Shown: positions 49,868 through 58,866 of the stretch, in pieces
How positions within the stretch are numbered: position 1 is the first letter of the stretch
Layout: each line of letters begins with the position of its first letter
DNA from: Burkholderiaceae bacterium
GTDB lineage: Bacteria; Pseudomonadota; Gammaproteobacteria; Burkholderiales; Burkholderiaceae_D
Direction of reading: 5' to 3'
NCBI GenBank assembly: GCA_031291325.1
Contig: JARLJG010000001.1
Span: forward strand, 62,001-126,000
Length of the DNA stretch: 64,000 nucleotides
The notes under the pieces: model-generated
What the model was told of the DNA's origin: nothing
Seen by the model: the letters and a program-made list of their open reading frames with translations, nothing else
The model's database searches: none
Program-made: the position numbers and the translations under genes

Positions 49868-50335
49868 TCAGAATGCCTCGGTAAATTTATCACGCATGGC
49901 TTGCATCTGGCCTTGTGATATTATGTGACCACGGGAAGCTGCCTTGGCAAGCCACATCAGCCCAAGATTTTCATCTTTCGGTACACCCGTGCCATCGAGA
50001 TAGCAGCGCCCAAGCCAGTGCATGGCATCCGCATAGTCTTGCTTGGCGGCTAGCTCCAGCCAATAAACGGCGCCTTCAGGTTTTGCATTGGACAGGAAGA
50101 TTAAAGCGAGATCGGTTTGCGCTTCTGCATGGCCCGCATCGGCATCTCTAATAAGATCAAAATCCTGCTGGTCAAGAGGCATGCAGATATGAGGCTTGAT
50201 CGCCTCCAATGGAATTCTTGTTTTGTCGCTGGCGTCATTATCGTCAACCCGCGCCAAAGAGCCGTCGGCAATGCGACGCCACAAAGTGCGTCTGCTCCAC
50301 TCGGTTAGTGTTATCGCTGCTGCAATGCTGATCAT
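49868..50335 (-). CDS. HTH-like plus Sel1-repeat protein
   Basis: A 155-residue protein. The first 45 residues resemble a small winged-helix/excisionase-type DNA-binding domain (AITLTEWSRRTLWRRIADGSLARV). The C-terminal part (about 65-150) has Sel1/TPR-like repeats (AEAQTDLALIFLSNAK, YADAMHWLGRCYLDGTGVPKDENLGLMWLAKAASRG). Its 5' end is partly copied in front of the second pilin gene (51223-51274), so it belongs to the ancestral pilin cassette. It is divergent from pilin 1. Role unknown; a link to pilin expression is possible. Confidence 0.75.
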   Translation of the reverse strand: MISIAAAITLTEWSRRTLWRRIADGSLARVDDNDASDKTRIPLEAIKPHICMPLDQQDFDLIRDADAGHAEAQTDLALIFLSNAKPEGAVYWLELAAKQDYADAMHWLGRCYLDGTGVPKDENLGLMWLAKAASRGHIISQGQMQAMRDKFTEAF

Positions 50336-50390
50336 TTTAAGCGAACCTTTTCAAATCACTTACGAAGTGCTGCTGTCTTTACGGAAGATG

Positions 50391-50421
50391 GTTTTGGCAC
50401 ACTAATGACATGTGCCAAAAC
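50391..50421 (+). promoter_or_regulatory. Perfect 10-base inverted repeat upstream of pilin 1
   Basis: GTTTTGGCAC (50391-50400) and GTGCCAAAAC (50412-50421) are separated by 11 bases, about 65 bases upstream of the sigma-54 site. Related TGTGCCA half-sites occur near 50443 and, in the second copy, near 51341. This is the position expected for an activator of sigma-54 promoters, such as PilR. Confidence 0.55.
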
Positions 50422-50486
50422 ATTTTAGTACATATCATTGGTGTGCCATTTTCCGCGTTTTTTGTGAATTGCATTCAAATAAGCTT

Positions 50487-50502
50487 AGGCTCAAAACTTG
50501 CT
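50487..50502 (+). promoter_or_regulatory. Sigma-54 type promoter of pilin 1
   Basis: AGGCTCAAAACTTGCT has GG and GC separated by ten bases, the invariant -24/-12 core, with TTGCT at -12. The pilin ATG is 60 bases downstream. pilA genes are commonly sigma-54 dependent. Confidence 0.6.
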
Positions 50503-50561
50503 TTATATGGTTGGCGCGGTGGCTAACACCACGATTTATTATTAACATTGGAGGTTTAATC

Positions 50562-51044
50562 ATGAAATTTGCTCATTATAAACAACAGTCACAAAAAGGC
50601 TTTACGCTCATCGAATTAATGATTGTGGTCGCGATCATTGGTATTTTGGCTGCGGTCGCACTGCCACAGTATGGTAACTATACATCGCGCGCCAAGGCTT
50701 CAGGCGCAATAGCAGAATTGGACTCCTTGAAAACGGCAATGGGTGAATGCTATCAGAGCGAGGGAAAATGGACTGGTGGTGCAAACGAATGTGCAACTCC
50801 TGCTACAGGTTCGATACCTGCCGTCCCTGTTGTAGATAAATTCCTTACTGCTGCGCCTACAATTGCATCTACTACTGGTGTTATTACGGTAACGGCAACT
50901 GGTGCAACCACCGCAGCCGGAGCGGCTTTGTCTATGGTGGTGACCCCGACAGTAACAGCAGGCGCGGCAAACATGACTTGGGCTACAACTGGAACAATAT
51001 GTGACGCTGTTCGCGGCTTGAAACCTGGCACAGGCGGTTGCTAA
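50562..51044 (+). CDS. Type IV pilin 1
   Basis: A 160-residue type IVa pilin. A 13-residue leader ends in KG, then [24 protein letters not shown] with Glu5. Four Cys (63, 77, 147, 160) make two pairs, the last enclosing the C-terminal D-region. The Thr/Ala-rich middle (residues 95-135) is where it differs from pilin 2. The ATG has a strong GGAGG seven bases upstream. It is the structural subunit or a paralogue of the pilus retracted by PilT/PilU, whose genes lie 28 kb away. Confidence 0.95.
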   Translation: MKFAHYKQQSQKGFTLIELMIVVAIIGILAAVALPQYGNYTSRAKASGAIAELDSLKTAMGECYQSEGKWTGGANECATPATGSIPAVPVVDKFLTAAPTIASTTGVITVTATGATTAAGAALSMVVTPTVTAGAANMTWATTGTICDAVRGLKPGTGGC

Positions 51045-51069
51045 TTTGCTCGCAAGTTCTTGGTTAATC

Positions 51070-51096
51070 AAACAACCCGCTGCGGCGGGTTGTTTT
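51070..51096 (+). terminator. Hairpin terminator after pilin 1
   Basis: An 11-bp stem (AACAACCCGC/GCGGGTTGTT with a flanking A-T pair) and TGCG loop, ending in TTTT then C. It is 25 bases after the pilin stop and would leave only part of transcription to reach the tfpZ fragment. Confidence 0.65.
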
Positions 51097-51143
51097 CATT
51101 GCAGTACACTGTTTCGATTTCAATTCATTCATGGATAACAATC

Positions 51144-51308
51144 ATGTCCGGATTTAGGGCAAGCGCTCTTCATTTTTTGATCGGCATTGTGGTGGGGCTC
51201 GTAATATTGGCTTTTAAATCGGAAGTGCGCTTGCAACATTCTATTAATGTTGTCGCTGCTGCAATTTCAATCATTTCAAGTAACCCTTTCGAGACTACTT
51301 ACTTATAA
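51144..51308 (+). pseudogene. Truncated tfpZ-like pilin accessory gene
   Basis: The first 24 codons match the start of the intact gene at 52045 (MSxFRASALHFLI, then VVGLV). After LAF the frame crosses the duplication junction at 51215 and reads 30 unrelated codons to a stop at 51308. About 90% of the protein is missing, so it is a remnant of the duplication. Confidence 0.88.
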
Positions 51309-51382
51309 GGTGCCATTGTCTTGATGATAAATTTTGATGTGCCAATTTTACGTTTCTTTGCCAATCACGCTAAGATAATTTC

Positions 51383-51398
51383 TGGCGCGTACTTTGCT
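51383..51398 (+). promoter_or_regulatory. Sigma-54 type promoter of pilin 2
   Basis: TGGCGCGTACTTTGCT matches the -24/-12 consensus TGGCACG-N4-TTGCT at all but one base. GG and GC are ten bases apart. It lies 65 bases before the pilin 2 ATG and is a better match than the site of pilin 1. Confidence 0.72.
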
Positions 51399-51462
51399 TT
51401 ATAGAGGTTACGCGACAAATGCCGCTACGAATTTTTCTACGACCGACATCGGGAATTTAATC

Positions 51463-51945
51463 ATGAAATTCGCTCAGTGCAAACAACAGGCACAAAATGG
51501 CTTTACACTCATTGAATTAATGATTGTGGTCGCGATCATTGGTATTTTGGCTGCGGTCGCACTGCCACAATATGGTAACTATACATCGCGCGCCAAGGCC
51601 TCAGGCGCAATAGCAGAATTGGACTCCTTGAAAACGGCTATGGCTGATTGCTATCAGAACGAGGGAAGATGGACTGGTGGTGCAAACGAATGTGCAACTG
51701 CTGCTACAGGTTCGATACCTGCCGTCCCTGTTATCGATAAATTCCTTATTTCTACGCCTACAATTGCATCTGCCACTGGTGTTATTGTAGTAACGTCAAC
51801 TGGTGCAACAAGTGCAGGCGGAACCGCTTTGTCTATGGTGGTAACCCCGACAGCAGCAGCAGGCGCGGCAAACATGACTTGGGCTACAACTGGAACAATA
51901 TGTGACGCTGTTCGCGGCTTGAAACCTGGCATAGGCGGTTGCTAA
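51463..51945 (+). CDS. Type IV pilin 2
   Basis: A 160-residue type IVa pilin, about 86% identical to pilin 1. The N-terminal helix (residues 14-57) is fully identical; changes cluster in the leader, the region around Cys63 and the Thr/Ala-rich middle. The leader has an extra Cys at position 6. All four mature Cys are kept. The ribosome site is weaker than that of pilin 1 (GGGAA instead of GGAGG), but the sigma-54 site is better. Which copy is the main subunit is unknown. Confidence 0.95.
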   Translation: MKFAQCKQQAQNGFTLIELMIVVAIIGILAAVALPQYGNYTSRAKASGAIAELDSLKTAMADCYQNEGRWTGGANECATAATGSIPAVPVIDKFLISTPTIASATGVIVVTSTGATSAGGTALSMVVTPTAAAGAANMTWATTGTICDAVRGLKPGIGGC

Positions 51946-51970
51946 TTTGCTCGCAAGTTCTTGGTTAATC

Positions 51971-51998
51971 AAACAACCTGCTGCGGCGGGTTGTTTTC
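51971..51998 (+). terminator. Hairpin terminator after pilin 2
   Basis: The copy B counterpart of the terminator at 51070. One C-to-T change in the left arm leaves a G-T pair, and the TTTTC tail is kept. Confidence 0.6.
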
Positions 51999-52044
51999 AT
52001 TGCGGTACACTGTTTCGATTTCAATTCATTCATGGGTAACAATC

Positions 52045-52779
52045 ATGTCTAGATTTCGCGCTAGTGCCCTTCATTTTTTGATCAGCATTGTGGTGGGACT
52101 TGTACTATTGGCTTTATGTTGGTTTGTATGGTATCCGGCACCGATGCTGATGGCGATCGGCGGGCATGAAATTTTTCTCTTGGTGGTTGGCATAGACGTC
52201 ATGCTTGGCCCTTTAATGACCTTGGTGGTTTTCAAATCGGGAAAGAGAGGAATGAAGTTCGATCTTGTTATCATTGTGCTGCTGCAGGTGGGTGCGATGG
52301 TGTATGGCATCAGTACCCTTCTGGAAGGACGCCCCGTCTATGTCGCGGCTCTCGCTCTCGGTAACAAGTTTGAGGTGGTTCAGGCGTGCGAACTGACCGA
52401 CGCGCAGTTGGCGCAAGACAAGATGGGGTTGCCGTGGTGGGGGCCGCGCTGGGTGGGCACCAAGGCGCCGACCGATAAGCATGATATTTCCACATTGAAT
52501 GCTATTGGGACGGTTGGCGCAGGACGTGGTCACTTGCCGAAGCTTCAAGTGCCGTATGAGTCAATTGCACAGGAAATTCTGAAGAACGCGTCATCTATTG
52601 AGCAGCTCAAGAAAGACAATTCTACCAAGATCCCCGAAATTGATGTCTGGTTAAGCAAACGTGGCTATAACGAAAACACGGTCAAGTACTTACCCATCAA
52701 AATTAGCGCGTCAACATTTGTGGTCATGGTTGATGCAAAGACTGCTGCGGTCATTGATATTGCGCAATTCCAACCATGA
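52045..52779 (+). CDS. TfpX/TfpZ family type IV pilin accessory protein
   Basis: A 244-residue inner-membrane protein that helps the cognate pilin fold or be displayed. The start is MSRFRASALHFLISIVVGLVLLAL, and three or four membrane helices lie in the first 105 residues (with the family motif VWYPAPMLMAIGGHEIFLLVVGIDVMLGPLMTLVVF). The C-terminal 130 residues are periplasmic. The ATG at 52045 is chosen over an in-frame start 84 bases upstream that would cover the terminator. It follows pilin 2, as TfpZ genes usually follow their pilin. Confidence 0.88.
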   Translation: MSRFRASALHFLISIVVGLVLLALCWFVWYPAPMLMAIGGHEIFLLVVGIDVMLGPLMTLVVFKSGKRGMKFDLVIIVLLQVGAMVYGISTLLEGRPVYVAALALGNKFEVVQACELTDAQLAQDKMGLPWWGPRWVGTKAPTDKHDISTLNAIGTVGAGRGHLPKLQVPYESIAQEILKNASSIEQLKKDNSTKIPEIDVWLSKRGYNENTVKYLPIKISASTFVVMVDAKTAAVIDIAQFQP

Positions 52780-53096
52780 TGAGTACGCGTCGCAAACACA
52801 CGTTATTTACTTGAGCGCGGAAATCCCTACAGCTTCTGCCTGCACAACAAGCCTCTGGATTCCGCTTTCGCGAGAAAACGCGGATCGCTCGATGGGATGT
52901 TCCGTTCGGTGTATGCGCGAGTGCTCGTCGAACAGAAAATACAAGTCCGCCTAGCACCGTTCTAACAACACCGCGGGCCATGCCAAAATCAGCAAACGAG
53001 CTTGCTCTTTCAGAACGAAAAAACGAGTATGATTCCAGGCTAATTTCTCATCATCCGCCACAGAAAAGGTCGGAACTTTAAAGGAGTTGAACCATA
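52780..53096. other. Intergenic region between tfpZ and the PAP2 fusion gene
   Basis: 317 bases without a convincing gene. A decayed part of the CCGTC-type repeat (TGGATTCCGCTTTCGCGAG) is at about 52856. The end carries the AAGGAG ribosome site (53081-53086) of the next gene. No good promoter is recognised. Confidence 0.5.
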
Positions 53097-56000
53097 ATGA
53101 ATGGCGAGGTAGAGGATTTAAAGCGCGCCCTTTGGATATCCATTGCTGGCTTCACGGTATTATTATTTACAGCAGCTTTCGATTTAAATGCGTGGCCGAT
53201 GCGGGAGCTTGCAAGTGCGGTATGGCACATGTCCGGAAAAGAGATATTTTTTATTTTTGCTCGTTATGGCACGATCCTGGTAATGTTGTTTTGGGCGGGA
53301 CGCCCCAGCCGTTTTGCTCAATGGACTGTTTTTCTGTCTTGGCCTGTGGTCAGTGCGCTCTTGTGGCGTATTTTTGCGTCCGATCTACACATCACTTGGT
53401 ACGACGAGCCAAATGGGGTGTCGGCTTTGTTTTGGCTGATCGGTTCGATGGCAGTACCCGTGACAGTACTACTTGCAATCCGCGTTTTAAGGCCGCCGCG
53501 GCAAGGAGCCGATCTTGGGTTCGAGAGTCGGCTACGTTATCTGACTGGGCTTTCAGTATTGTTCTTGACGGTGCCGATTTCTGCCGTCCAACTGACTGCG
53601 ACGCTGCACCCGCTCACCTACGACTTGTATGCTCTGCATTGGGATCACGCGGCGGGTCTGAACATTACCTACCCGATTCTCGAATTTGCTAAGTTATGGC
53701 CGGTGATCGCGCAAATACTTTTTATGGTCTACAACGTTGCACCACCTATCTGTTTTATGGCGCTCGCGTTGCGGCATTTGCGTCACCGTCCGCCCTATGT
53801 TGCCTCAGCACTTCTTACTTGGGTAATACTGTCCGTATGTGCCTTGATTGCTTACCATGCATTCCCAATAGCGGGTCCGAAATATATATATGGAATTGAT
53901 GGCCTATCTCAAGCGTTAAGTCATGCGGCCGAGCTTCCCCTAAAGATTATTGATGTTCCCATTGCGCCGCGTAACGGCATGCCATCCATGCATTTTGGAT
54001 GGATATTAGCCGCGTGTGTTTTGTGGTGGCGCAGCGGAACCACATGGTGGTCGCGCGCCATTTTTATTGTCCTGACTACATTGACTGCTGCTTCCACACT
54101 CAGCATGGGCGAGCACTATATGATGGATCTAATCGTCGCGGTGCCATTCGTGTTGGCTGTCATTGCGTTATGCACCACATCTATTCCTTGGTCGGCTGTA
54201 GCGCGCCGCTGGGCGGTGCTTGTCGGCTTTGGCGCCTGGGCAGGATGGATCGTTGCGCTTCGCACGTCCATCCATTGGCTAGTGGCGAACCCGTGGGCAT
54301 GTTGGCTGATGATTCTCGCGACTGTCATTGTAGTGGCACTTCAGTCGTACTGGATGTGCAAATTCCCCGCACTCGTTAATGTGAGCAAGGACGAGATAGT
54401 CAAACCGATCATCGATGCGCGACCGGTATTACTGGAGCGGCGGCTTGGCTTGATGTTCTTTGTTTCTGGATTTGCAGCCCTTGTGTACCAGGTGCTGTTC
54501 GCCAAACAGCTTGCGCTCGTGTTTGGAAGCACGTCGACGGCAACCCTAACCGTGCTGGCAACCTTCCTGGGAGGCATGGCCATCGGCTCCATGCTTGGCA
54601 GCCGTTTGGCGCCGAAGACAAATCGACCATTGGTGCTCTATGCCATGATCGAAACGATGATTGCCGTCTACTGTGTTGCAACCCCATTTTTGTTTAACTC
54701 TATCCAGCATGTATATGTGGCGCTGGCATCCGGTCAGGCCCCTGACGCCTCAATGTTGCTCGTGTTGCGGGTTGTACTCGGTGCTGCAGTGCTGTTGGTT
54801 CCAACTGTGCTGATGGGAGCGACATTGCCGGTGCTTGCGCAGGCGCTGGGGGGGCAGTCGCAGAGGATCGGGCTCAATGTGGCATGGTTGTATTTTGCCA
54901 ATACTGGCGGTGCGGCAGCCGGTGCGCTGTTAACCAGTTACGCAGTGATTCCCTTGCTCGGCGCGTCGCGCACCACACTGGTGGCTGCGGTGCTCAACGT
55001 GCTCGTGGCGCTCGGCACCTTTGAGCTTTCACAGCGCTGGGTAGCAACATCAACGACACCATCTACGGCCGATAAAAAAGCTGTAGAGATGCTCGTGAAT
55101 TTACCGAAGAGGGCCGCTGCGGCTGCCTTGCTCGCGTTGTGCATCGGTGGCGTACTGTCGCTCGGACTGGAGGTTGTCTATGTGCACATGTTGTCGATTG
55201 TTGCCGGCAACAGCGTCTATGCATTCGGCTTGATGCTTGCGACATTCTTGCTCGGCCTGGCGGGGGGCGGTGAAACGGCGAGGCGTTTACTATCGAAACC
55301 GGATAGCGACCGGGTACGATTGCTGGCGTGGGCACTCCTTGGTCTTGCTGCCAGTGTGGCTGCCGGAGTGTGGTGGTGGAACGATATCCCTGAATATTTC
55401 TCAAGCTTTGCACAATATCCGGCTGCAAAATCGTTCGCATCTCGTGAAGCAATACGTGGCATTGTTTGCGCACTGTTGATGATCCCTCCCACACTGTTCA
55501 TTGGCGCGGCCTATGCTTTCGGAATGGATATCGCTACCGCCGCTGGCCGCGCGAAGCCGATTGCAATGCTCGGGTTCGGTGCTGCGCTCAATACGTTTGG
55601 CAACATTACTGGTGTCTTGTTGTTCGGTTTCTGCTTGTTGCCGCTCTTCGGTGGCCTCATTTCAACCCAAGTCATCGCTTTTGGCGCCTTGACACTTGCC
55701 GCGTTGGTGCTGGTAATAACTGCAACCAGGGTCATTTGGCGGGATATAGCGCTTTTTGCGGGCGCGGCAGGGATCGTCGTGATATCTCTCGGCGCCCAAT
55801 TGAACTATGACGTGCTGAGTTCTGGCGCAAATGTCTACTTTTCCCCGCAAAACTGGGGGCGCGTGATCGAGCATGCAGAAAGTATCGATGGTGGACTTAC
55901 CACTGTGACGCTCCAGAATCCTCCTGAAGAACCGATTAAGACTTTGTTGACCAACGGGAAGTTCCAAGGGACTGATTCAACGAAGGGCGAGATGCAGGCT

Positions 56001-56801
56001 CAAATAGGATTCGCAATGGCATCGCTATTGCATCAGGGCCATCGCGAGCGAGCGCTAGTTATTGGCTATGGAACAGGCGTTACAAGCAGGGTTTTCCATG
56101 AGGCCGGCTTTCGCCATCTTGACATTGCGGAACTGAGCCGGGACGTGGTGCGCGTTGCCGATACCGATTTTGCAAAAGTGAACCATCGCGTCTCTTCTGC
56201 TCCTGGCGTTCAATTGCATGTAACTGATGGTCGTAACCTATTGCTGCTTTCTCCGAAGCAAAGTGAGTACGACGTGGTCAGTATAGAGATTACTTCGATC
56301 TGGTTCGCCGGTGCGGCATCGTTGTATAACCGGGAGTTTTACAGCCTCGCACGTTCTCGGATGGCGCAAGACGGTGTGCTGCAACAGTGGGTTCAATTGC
56401 ATCACCTTGCCCCCACTGATATTTTGAGCGTGGTTGCTTCGCTGCGCGCCGAATTCCGATACGTGTCGCTATATGTAATCGGCTCTCAGGGAATCCTGAT
56501 CGCAACCAACAGCGCAGAACGAAAGTCTCCGAATGTTGACGCGATACGCAAACTCGAAAACACGGCGGATTTACGGGAGGTACGGGGAATTCTTGATCGC
56601 CCCATAGCCGCAATTGCAAGCGATCGACTGCTCGATGATGCCGGGATCGATCGGTTTATCGAAGCCGTTGGCTTGGACGGAAGCCGCTGGTGGTCGACTG
56701 ATGACAATCTGCGCCTCGAATACAGCACACCAAAGGCGAACGTCAACGATGCGGCACAATCGTATCAGAATAATTTGAAGCTACTTACGCACTTCCGTTA
56801 G
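53097..56801 (+). CDS. PAP2-like membrane phosphatase fused to a spermidine-synthase-like membrane protein
   Basis: A 1,234-residue protein in three parts. Residues 1-370 are membrane-spanning with a PAP2_3 (inositolphosphorylceramide-synthase type) core: PRNGMPSMHFGW near 291-302 and SMGEHYMMD near 336-344, holding the two catalytic His and the Asp. Residues about 440-930 form a second block of some 12 helices, like the N-terminal domain of fused spermidine synthases. Residues about 935-1234 are a Rossmann-like aminopropyltransferase domain (ALVIGYGTGVTSRVF, then YDVVSIEITSIWFAGAASLYNREFY). The spermidine-synthase GGGDG motif is replaced by GYGTG, so it may not make polyamines. It follows the pilin cluster. 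Its function is unknown. Confidence 0.82.
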   Translation: MNGEVEDLKRALWISIAGFTVLLFTAAFDLNAWPMRELASAVWHMSGKEIFFIFARYGTILVMLFWAGRPSRFAQWTVFLSWPVVSALLWRIFASDLHITWYDEPNGVSALFWLIGSMAVPVTVLLAIRVLRPPRQGADLGFESRLRYLTGLSVLFLTVPISAVQLTATLHPLTYDLYALHWDHAAGLNITYPILEFAKLWPVIAQILFMVYNVAPPICFMALALRHLRHRPPYVASALLTWVILSVCALIAYHAFPIAGPKYIYGIDGLSQALSHAAELPLKIIDVPIAPRNGMPSMHFGWILAACVLWWRSGTTWWSRAIFIVLTTLTAASTLSMGEHYMMDLIVAVPFVLAVIALCTTSIPWSAVARRWAVLVGFGAWAGWIVALRTSIHWLVANPWACWLMILATVIVVALQSYWMCKFPALVNVSKDEIVKPIIDARPVLLERRLGLMFFVSGFAALVYQVLFAKQLALVFGSTSTATLTVLATFLGGMAIGSMLGSRLAPKTNRPLVLYAMIETMIAVYCVATPFLFNSIQHVYVALASGQAPDASMLLVLRVVLGAAVLLVPTVLMGATLPVLAQALGGQSQRIGLNVAWLYFANTGGAAAGALLTSYAVIPLLGASRTTLVAAVLNVLVALGTFELSQRWVATSTTPSTADKKAVEMLVNLPKRAAAAALLALCIGGVLSLGLEVVYVHMLSIVAGNSVYAFGLMLATFLLGLAGGGETARRLLSKPDSDRVRLLAWALLGLAASVAAGVWWWNDIPEYFSSFAQYPAAKSFASREAIRGIVCALLMIPPTLFIGAAYAFGMDIATAAGRAKPIAMLGFGAALNTFGNITGVLLFGFCLLPLFGGLISTQVIAFGALTLAALVLVITATRVIWRDIALFAGAAGIVVISLGAQLNYDVLSSGANVYFSPQNWGRVIEHAESIDGGLTTVTLQNPPEEPIKTLLTNGKFQGTDSTKGEMQAQIGFAMASLLHQGHRERALVIGYGTGVTSRVFHEAGFRHLDIAELSRDVVRVADTDFAKVNHRVSSAPGVQLHVTDGRNLLLLSPKQSEYDVVSIEITSIWFAGAASLYNREFYSLARSRMAQDGVLQQWVQLHHLAPTDILSVVASLRAEFRYVSLYVIGSQGILIATNSAERKSPNVDAIRKLENTADLREVRGILDRPIAAIASDRLLDDAGIDRFIEAVGLDGSRWWSTDDNLRLEYSTPKANVNDAAQSYQNNLKLLTHFR

Positions 56802-56863
56802 ACGCTTACCCAAACGCGCCACGCCGCCCGTTGGCGGGGGGAGTGCGGTTGAGATACGTAATG

Positions 56864-57214
56864 CTATAATTTTGTCACCGTGCTGGGCGCGACCTGATAT
56901 TGTCGATCCCGCCACAGCACATAAGCAATCTTGCGGCCATCCCATGCAGGGTGCCGTTGCCTGACTTCCAGAACGGCATCTTCTGTTGACGTCAAACTTT
57001 TACGCGGCGATTGATGTGGGCGTCGCGAATGATCGTCAAAAGGATCGGCTTGTCCCGATGCATAGCGGTTCAGCCATTTGTATCCGGTCTTGCGGCTGAT
57101 CCCAAAGCTACGGCACAGGTGACTTATGTTCGCCCCTTCTTGTCGCGCCAGCAATACGAATTCTTCCCTCTTTTTCATCACGGTAACTTGCTCCCAAGGC
57201 ATGGCTTTCTCCAT
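56864..57214 (-). pseudogene. IS481-family transposase, 3'-truncated
   Basis: Codes the N-terminal 116 residues of an IS481-type transposase (MPWEQVTVMKKREEFVLLARQ, then the HTH GISRKTGYKWLNRY). The DDE catalytic part is missing; the frame ends shortly after PSTVTKL. The start and the right terminus of the element are split from it by the IS66 insertion. Confidence 0.85.
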
Positions 57215-57278
57215 CGAGAATCGAGGGAGAAAGTGTGTAAGCGCCCGGTGAACCCGTTTCGAGTGCCGGCAACACAGA

Positions 57279-58793
57279 TTATTGTTGCGGCGTTGGTGTC
57301 CAGCGATGCGGGAAGAGCTCGCTGATTTTGCTGGCTGGCTGAGATGTCAGCCGTTCCAGGATGTCCTTCATATAGGTGTAGACATCATGCCCGTTGATTC
57401 GGGCCGAATGAATCAAGCTCATCACCGCCGCTGCCCGTTGACCGGCGCGCAAACTGCCGGCGAATAGCCAGTTGTTACGACCGATGGCGATCGGCCGGAT
57501 CTGGTTCTCCACCCAGTTGTTATCGATTGGCACGGCAGCGTCGTCAAGATAGTGAATGAGTGCCTTCCAACGTTTCAGGCTGTAGTCGATGGCTTTCGCG
57601 GTCGCACTGCCATCCGGCACACGTGTACGTTGAGCGAGCAGCCAGCTATGCAGTATTTCGGCCGCTGGCCTTGCCTGCTGTTGGCGAATGGCGTGCCGTT
57701 TGTCGGCATCCACATGCTGCACCTGTCGTTCGACGTCATACAACGCACCGAACAGCTTGAGCGCCTCTTCGGCAATTTGACTGCTGTGGTTGGCCCATAG
57801 CTCATGGAACTTGCGACGAGCATGCGCCATGCAACCGGCTTCCGTGACGCCAGAGGCGAACAATGCCTTGTAACCACTGTAATCGTCGCAAACCAAAGTG
57901 CCACACCATCGCCCAAGAAAGTGATCGGCATGCCGTCCGGCCCGGCTTTCGGCAAAGTCGAACACGACCGCCTTCATGGGGTTGTTGCTGATACTGCAAT
58001 AACTCCACAGGTAAGCCCGGTGCGTCTTGCCGTTGCCCGGTTTGAGCATCGATACCGGCGTCTCGTCGGCATGCAGGACCGGCTGCGCCAGCAGCTCCTC
58101 TTTCATGGCATCGACCAATGGCTGCAGTTGCACGCCGCAGATGCCGACCCATTGTGCCAGCGTGGAATCTGGTATCGCCAAGCCGGCGCGCTCGAAGATG
58201 CCCGACTGTCGGTACAGCGGAAGGTGGTCAGCATATTTGGCAACCAGAACCTGAGCCAGAAGACCGGAAGTCGGAATGCCCTTGTCAATGACGTGGGCCG
58301 GAACCGGTGCCTGGATCAGGGTTTCGCACTGATTGCAGACCCATTTGCCACGTACATGGCGCTCGACCGTGAAGACACCTGGCTGGTAGTCGAGTTTCTC
58401 GGCGACATCTTCACCAATGCGCTTCATTTGGCAGCCGCAGCGGCAGGTAGTCGATTCTGGTTCGTGGTGAAACTCCTTGCGCGGTAAATTGGCGGGGAGC
58501 GGCGCGCGCTTTGGTTGCCGCTTCTCACCTTCGGCCGGCGCGGCGGGAGTCAGTTTCCCGATCTCGGCCGATAGCGCTTCAAGATCGGCTTCGATCGTCT
58601 CGAACAGCAAGCGTTGATGCTCGCCGGTATACGCTTCGCTGGTGGCAGCGAACTTGTGCCGCTTGAGGATCGCCATCTCGTGGGTGAGCTTGTCGATCAG
58701 CGCCTGTTTGACGCGTAGCTCGGCTTGCAGTCGAACCGCCAGTTCTCGAATCTGTTCGGGGCTGAGTTGATCGAGGTCTGCTATCGCATTCAT
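57279..58793 (-). CDS. tnpC: IS66 transposase TnpC
   Basis: A 504-residue transposase. A coiled-coil region (about 10-55) and a zinc-finger domain (CRCGCQMKR and VCNQCE) precede the DDE domain with HADETP, CDDYSGY and the Glu in NNWVENQIRPIAIGRNNW. Full length and intact, so the element may still be active. Confidence 0.96.
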   Translation of the reverse strand: MNAIADLDQLSPEQIRELAVRLQAELRVKQALIDKLTHEMAILKRHKFAATSEAYTGEHQRLLFETIEADLEALSAEIGKLTPAAPAEGEKRQPKRAPLPANLPRKEFHHEPESTTCRCGCQMKRIGEDVAEKLDYQPGVFTVERHVRGKWVCNQCETLIQAPVPAHVIDKGIPTSGLLAQVLVAKYADHLPLYRQSGIFERAGLAIPDSTLAQWVGICGVQLQPLVDAMKEELLAQPVLHADETPVSMLKPGNGKTHRAYLWSYCSISNNPMKAVVFDFAESRAGRHADHFLGRWCGTLVCDDYSGYKALFASGVTEAGCMAHARRKFHELWANHSSQIAEEALKLFGALYDVERQVQHVDADKRHAIRQQQARPAAEILHSWLLAQRTRVPDGSATAKAIDYSLKRWKALIHYLDDAAVPIDNNWVENQIRPIAIGRNNWLFAGSLRAGQRAAAVMSLIHSARINGHDVYTYMKDILERLTSQPASKISELFPHRWTPTPQQ

Positions 58794-58866
58794 GCAAACC
58801 AGTTTGCCAGAACCGATGCAGAGATAGCAAAGCAGTTTACAAACGTTTACACATTTGCACCTATCA

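Larger units (their letters stand above)
50284..51214. repeat. Tandem duplication, copy A (sel1 5' end, pilin, tfpZ 5' end)
   Basis: The segment from the 5' end of the Sel1 gene through pilin 1 to codon 24 of a tfpZ gene is repeated at 51223-52115. The pilin and tfpZ parts are offset by exactly 901 bases. The part upstream of the pilin is about 38 bases longer in this copy and more diverged. The copies are joined by eight bases (51215-51222). Confidence 0.85.
51223..52115. repeat. Tandem duplication, copy B (sel1 fragment, pilin 2, tfpZ 5' end)
   Basis: The second copy of the cassette. It starts with a 17-codon fragment of the Sel1 gene on the minus strand (start codon at 51274), continues through pilin 2 and runs into the intact tfpZ gene. 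The two pilins differ at about 22 of 160 residues, so the duplication is not recent or has diverged under selection. Confidence 0.85.

Noticed and set aside
51060-51308. 82-codon small protein upstream of pilin 2
   Set aside because: The first 28 codons cover the terminator region and the rest is the truncated tfpZ copy joined to duplicated noncoding DNA.
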